Below the pieces are notes generated by a model, which was given only the letters and a program-made list of their open reading frames with translations, did no database searches and had not been told where the DNA came from. This document shows, one piece after another, positions 6,122-8,483 of a DNA stretch of 8,483 bases (position 1 is the stretch's first letter; every line of letters starts with the position of its first letter). Where the stretch lies: the NCBI GenBank assembly GCA_030039895.1, contig JASHUR010000033.1:1-8483 (forward strand), written 5' to 3'. The position numbers and the translations under genes are program-made. The stretch comes from Acidobacteriaceae bacterium (GTDB taxonomy: Bacteria; Acidobacteriota; Terriglobia; Terriglobales; Acidobacteriaceae).

Positions 6122-6580
6122 TCACCACACGAAGATGCGGGCGCCACCGCCGGATTGGCGGATACGTCCCGTCATGATCGACTCCCTGCGAGGAGTCATC
6201 GAACCCAATTGTGCAGCAGGCAACGCCGGCTCCAGGCCAGCCAGATCTTCAACTTCCACAGCATTGTGCTGGTTCATGATGGATGCGGCGGCCTCGACCT
6301 GCGCAGCTGTGCCCGTAGCCAGAACGAGTGCTCCACCGCTTTGCACGCCCTGGACGTATGCATTCGCTTCCTCATCTGCGGCGCCGATTTCGCGGAGATC
6401 GCGGCAAAGGGCCGCCATGAAGTCCGTGTGCGGCGTGCTCAACAGGCCCTTGACCGGCAAATCCATGGGATCGACCACAACGCAAACCTCTCCCGGAGGT
6501 TGTCCCATTCCCTTGATCTCGCCTGCGACTTGCCTGGCTACGCTCTTGTCCTCGAACAATCCAACCACTGTCCTTGCCAT
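6122..6580 (-). CDS. General stress protein, YsnF/17M-like domain
   Basis: This 152-residue cytoplasmic protein probably belongs to the general-stress 17M/YsnF-like group, whose molecular role is not established. The N-terminus MARTVVGLFEDKSVARQVAG matches the opening strand and helix of that domain. Residues about 75-112 (YVQGVQSGGALVLATGTAAQVEAAASIM, then HNAVEVED) match the typical second half, in which a strand (GGALVLAT) precedes a helix and an acidic VEVED. The tail ends GGGARIFVW. The start is set by GGAGG at 6587-6591, 6 bases upstream of ATG 6580. It is divergent from the universal stress protein, with two CRP-type palindromes between them, and convergent with the SRPBCC gene across a terminator. 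Domain assignment is by pattern memory and is moderate. Confidence 0.72.
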   Translation of the reverse strand: MARTVVGLFEDKSVARQVAGEIKGMGQPPGEVCVVVDPMDLPVKGLLSTPHTDFMAALCRDLREIGAADEEANAYVQGVQSGGALVLATGTAAQVEAAASIMNQHNAVEVEDLAGLEPALPAAQLGSMTPRRESIMTGRIRQSGGGARIFVW

Positions 6581-6622
6581 ATCGAACCTCCAATCCGAGT
6601 GCCTACCCGTTGGTATGAGTTG

Positions 6623-6628
6623 ACTCTA
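6623..6628 (-). promoter_or_regulatory. Candidate -10 element of the 17M-like stress gene
   Basis: TAGAGT on the minus strand (4 of 6 matches to TATAAT) is centred 33 bases from the centre of the palindrome at 6651-6666, again near class II CRP spacing. The leader to ATG 6580 would be about 37 bases. Confidence 0.35.
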
Positions 6629-6650
6629 AGTTTTGAGGCAGAGCCGGGGA

Positions 6651-6666
6651 TGTGATGGGTGTCACG
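6651..6666. promoter_or_regulatory. CRP-type operator 3 (TGTGA-N6-TCACG)
   Basis: TGTGATGGGTGTCACG lies in the 144-base gap between the two divergent stress genes and is suitably placed to activate the minus-strand 17M-like gene. Confidence 0.72.
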
Positions 6667-6672
6667 AGATAG

Positions 6673-6688
6673 TGTGACGGCAGTCACC
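6673..6688. promoter_or_regulatory. CRP-type operator 4 (TGTGA-N6-TCACC)
   Basis: TGTGACGGCAGTCACC is centred 22 bases from operator 3, about two helical turns, so two dimers would lie on the same face of the DNA. It may control the plus-strand universal stress protein, although no good -10 is visible at class II distance from it. Confidence 0.72.
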
Positions 6689-6724
6689 GCAATATTTTGC
6701 TTCGATGCGCAACACTTTCGATTT

Positions 6725-7693
6725 ATGGACGACCAAAGTGTCAATCACAGCGAATATAGGGACTTCGCCGCTCCAAGCGTGATTTTGGTAGCGACCGACC
6801 TTGATGACGACATCGATTATCTAATGCCGCATGCGGTAGCACAGGCCCGCGCCGCCAACTCCGCACTGGTGCTGGCCAACGTTGTACCGGCGGCAGAAGT
6901 CTCGGGATTTGACGCCACGGCGCTGTTGCCCGCGGAAGCGGCGGACAGAAAGCAGGAAGCCGAACGGAGGCTGCGCAACATCGCCAGCCTCATGAGAGAG
7001 GTGGGCATCCCATGCGAGGCTTTGGTTCGGTCCGGCTCTCCGGCTGAAGTGATTCCTGCGATGGCCAAAGAGATCGGCGCGGCTCGGGTGATTATCGGAA
7101 CGCATGGCCGCCGCCGCGTAAAGAAAATGCTCCTCGGGTCGGTGGCAAACGCAATCCTGCGCAAGGTCGAGGTCCCGATCTGCACCATCGGGCCGCAGGC
7201 TTCCTATATGGCTCCCAACGGGGTGCCACGGCGAATTCTCCATCCCGTGTCCTTAAGTCCCGGATACCAGCACAGCGCCCGTCTGGCGCTCGAAATAGCC
7301 CAGTTCTACCAGGCAGCGATTACTCTGCTCCATGTTCTTCCCCGCAATGCGCAGGACGGTTCCGATGCCGAGATGCTGGCCGACTGGACCCGCGCAGAAT
7401 TGAAGAAGCTGGTTCCTGATGAGGCGCCTTTGTGGATTCTGTCGTCCATCAAGGTTGAGCAGGGCACTGTGGTTCCCGGAATTCTGGACGCAGCCAATGA
7501 GATGAACGCGGACCTGATCATCCTCGGTGTGAATCCGGGCCAATCCTTCTGGTCCATTGGTGAAGACAATACGGCGTATGACATCATCCTGCAGGCCGGC
7601 TGCCCGGTGCTTACCGTAAGGCGGTCGCCTTCGGCACACGCGGGCGAAAAACAGCATGAGGATGGCCGTTCGATTTCCGCGGGCGCCGCCTAA
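6725..7693 (+). CDS. Tandem-domain universal stress protein (UspA family)
   Basis: This 322-residue protein contains two Usp domains, at about residues 18-157 and 169-299. The first has the opening strand VILVATDL and a full ATP-binding motif G125-TH-G128, nine residues, then G138-S139, so it is probably the nucleotide-binding half. The second has RILHPVSLSPG and ends IILGVN...AGCPVLTVRR but lacks the G-2X-G-9X-G pattern, as is common in one half of tandem Usps. Cytoplasmic; the family helps cells survive starvation, oxidative or redox stress. I chose ATG 6725 because an upstream GTG at 6659 lies inside the operator pair. No Shine-Dalgarno is evident at 6725, so the transcript may be nearly leaderless or the start uncertain. 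The Crp/Fnr gene follows after 21 bases, implying one transcript. Confidence 0.88.
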   Translation: MDDQSVNHSEYRDFAAPSVILVATDLDDDIDYLMPHAVAQARAANSALVLANVVPAAEVSGFDATALLPAEAADRKQEAERRLRNIASLMREVGIPCEALVRSGSPAEVIPAMAKEIGAARVIIGTHGRRRVKKMLLGSVANAILRKVEVPICTIGPQASYMAPNGVPRRILHPVSLSPGYQHSARLALEIAQFYQAAITLLHVLPRNAQDGSDAEMLADWTRAELKKLVPDEAPLWILSSIKVEQGTVVPGILDAANEMNADLIILGVNPGQSFWSIGEDNTAYDIILQAGCPVLTVRRSPSAHAGEKQHEDGRSISAGAA

Positions 7694-7714
7694 ATTGATC
7701 CCAGGTATCTCTAT

Positions 7715-8434
7715 GTGATTGCCATGCCGTCTGTAAGTCATCAAATCGAAGAAGCCTCCCAGCCATCCGGGCCTCTGGCGATGCCTGACTTCCCCGAACT
7801 GACAGGCGCCGAGCTAGAGCACTTCAAAAGCATTGCCCAGGAGATTACGCATCCCGCAGGAGCGGTGGTCTTTTCCGAAGGCGAACCTGCCTCAGGCATT
7901 TACCTGGTTTGCTCCGGACAGGTCAAGCTGACTACTGCCTCAGGAAATCATCACCGGATGATCCTTAAGATCGCGCAGCCCGGAGACCTGCTTGGCCTGA
8001 GCGCCATCCTGAATGCTCTTCCCTATGAGGTCACAGCGCAAGCGCTTGTACAGAGCAGCTTCAAATATGTCGCTCAGCAGTTCTTTCTCGACTTCATCCG
8101 GAATTCAGCGGAGGCCGGATATGCGACCGCGCTCGCGCTTGCCCGAGAGCACTATGAGCTCTTTCTTGGCGCACGGCGGCTGGCTCTCGCACCCTCCGCA
8201 ACCGCGCGCGTCGCTCATGTTCTGATCGAATTTCTGCGTTCCGCCGGCGTCCAGAGTCCATCTCAATCATTTCCGCTTCTGCTCACGCACGCTGAGCTTG
8301 CAAGCCTGGCCGGCACCTCGCGGGAAACGGTCACCCGGCTCCTCAATCAGTTTGAACGCGAGGGCATCATTGCCAGAAAAGATTCCGTGGTCACGGTCAT
8401 ACGGCTGTCGCAGCTGAAGCAGTTTGTGAGCTAG
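7715..8434 (+). CDS. Crp/Fnr-family transcriptional regulator
   Basis: This 239-residue regulator has a cyclic-nucleotide-binding-like beta-roll (about 25-125: GAVVFSEGEPASGIYLVCSGQVKL, then PGDLLGL), a dimer helix (about 130-170) and a C-terminal winged HTH (about 188-230). The recognition helix T-S202-R203-E204-T-V-T-R208 matches the Arg-Glu-Arg pattern by which CRP reads TGTGA half-sites. The N-terminal cysteine cluster of Fnr is absent (only Cys66). The cAMP-contact Glu and Arg of E. coli CRP (GE and RSA around the phosphate-binding cassette) are replaced (GLSAIL, YEVTA), so cAMP control is doubtful. The start is GTG 7715, with AGGT about 9 bases upstream; ATG 7724 is an alternative. It is co-transcribed with the universal stress protein, and its own sites probably lie in the two divergent regions of this window. 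The signal it senses is unknown. Confidence 0.9.
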   Translation: MIAMPSVSHQIEEASQPSGPLAMPDFPELTGAELEHFKSIAQEITHPAGAVVFSEGEPASGIYLVCSGQVKLTTASGNHHRMILKIAQPGDLLGLSAILNALPYEVTAQALVQSSFKYVAQQFFLDFIRNSAEAGYATALALAREHYELFLGARRLALAPSATARVAHVLIEFLRSAGVQSPSQSFPLLLTHAELASLAGTSRETVTRLLNQFEREGIIARKDSVVTVIRLSQLKQFVS

Positions 8435-8483
8435 GCCGCGGCCGGCAGCCTTCGAACGTTGTGGAACGACCTCACGGCGCTCA

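Noticed and set aside
6659..6724. Upstream GTG start for the universal stress protein
   Set aside because: The extra 22 codons run through operator 4, begin within operator 3 and encode nothing resembling a Usp N-terminus.
7715..8434. Calling the regulator Fnr (oxygen sensor)
   Set aside because: The N-terminal cysteine cluster is missing, and the nearby operators are TGTGA-type rather than TTGAT-N4-ATCAA.
8435..8483. Possible terminator after the Crp/Fnr gene (GGCCGCGGCC and CGTT-GTGG-AACG)
   Set aside because: The self-complementary stretches are short and no T-tract follows before the window ends, so a terminator cannot be supported.

Overview
The window most resembles a chromosomal segment from an Acidobacteriota (Terriglobia-like) bacterium. 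This assignment is an inference. It rests on the outer-membrane barrel type (with its FRRFREYFDYDLLANP-type motif), the NapC/NirT protein with a multi-span N-terminus, the style of the Crp/Fnr regulator, and moderately high GC. No rRNA, tRNA, insertion sequence or CRISPR array was seen.

Left part (about 1-5052, all on the minus strand): one four-gene operon for moving electrons across both membranes. In transcription order it encodes a periplasmic decaheme cytochrome (DmsE/MtrA/PioA type), an 859-residue outer-membrane beta-barrel (MtrB/PioB type), a small monoheme cytochrome c, and a NapC/NirT-type membrane multiheme cytochrome whose C-terminus runs off the left edge. Fifteen heme-attachment motifs are visible (10+1+4). 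The simplest model is quinol pool, NapC-like protein, monoheme shuttle, then decaheme-in-barrel conduit to the cell exterior, or the reverse for inward electron uptake. No extracellular MtrC/OmcA-type cytochrome and no DMSO-reductase catalytic subunit lies in the window.

Middle part (5053-6600): a 313-base divergent control region carrying two CRP-type palindromes, a plus-strand SRPBCC-fold gene, a strong bidirectional terminator, and a convergent minus-strand general-stress (YsnF/17M-like) gene.

Right part (6581-8483): a second divergent control region with two more CRP-type palindromes, then a tandem-domain universal stress protein followed after 21 bases by a Crp/Fnr-family regulator whose recognition helix is of the CRP type (S-R-E-T-V-T-R). 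All four palindromes fit TGTGA-N6-TCAC and sit only in the two divergent intergenic regions. The main hypothesis is a compact locus in which a locally encoded, probably non-cAMP, Crp/Fnr regulator co-controls an extracellular electron-transfer conduit, an SRPBCC protein and two stress proteins.
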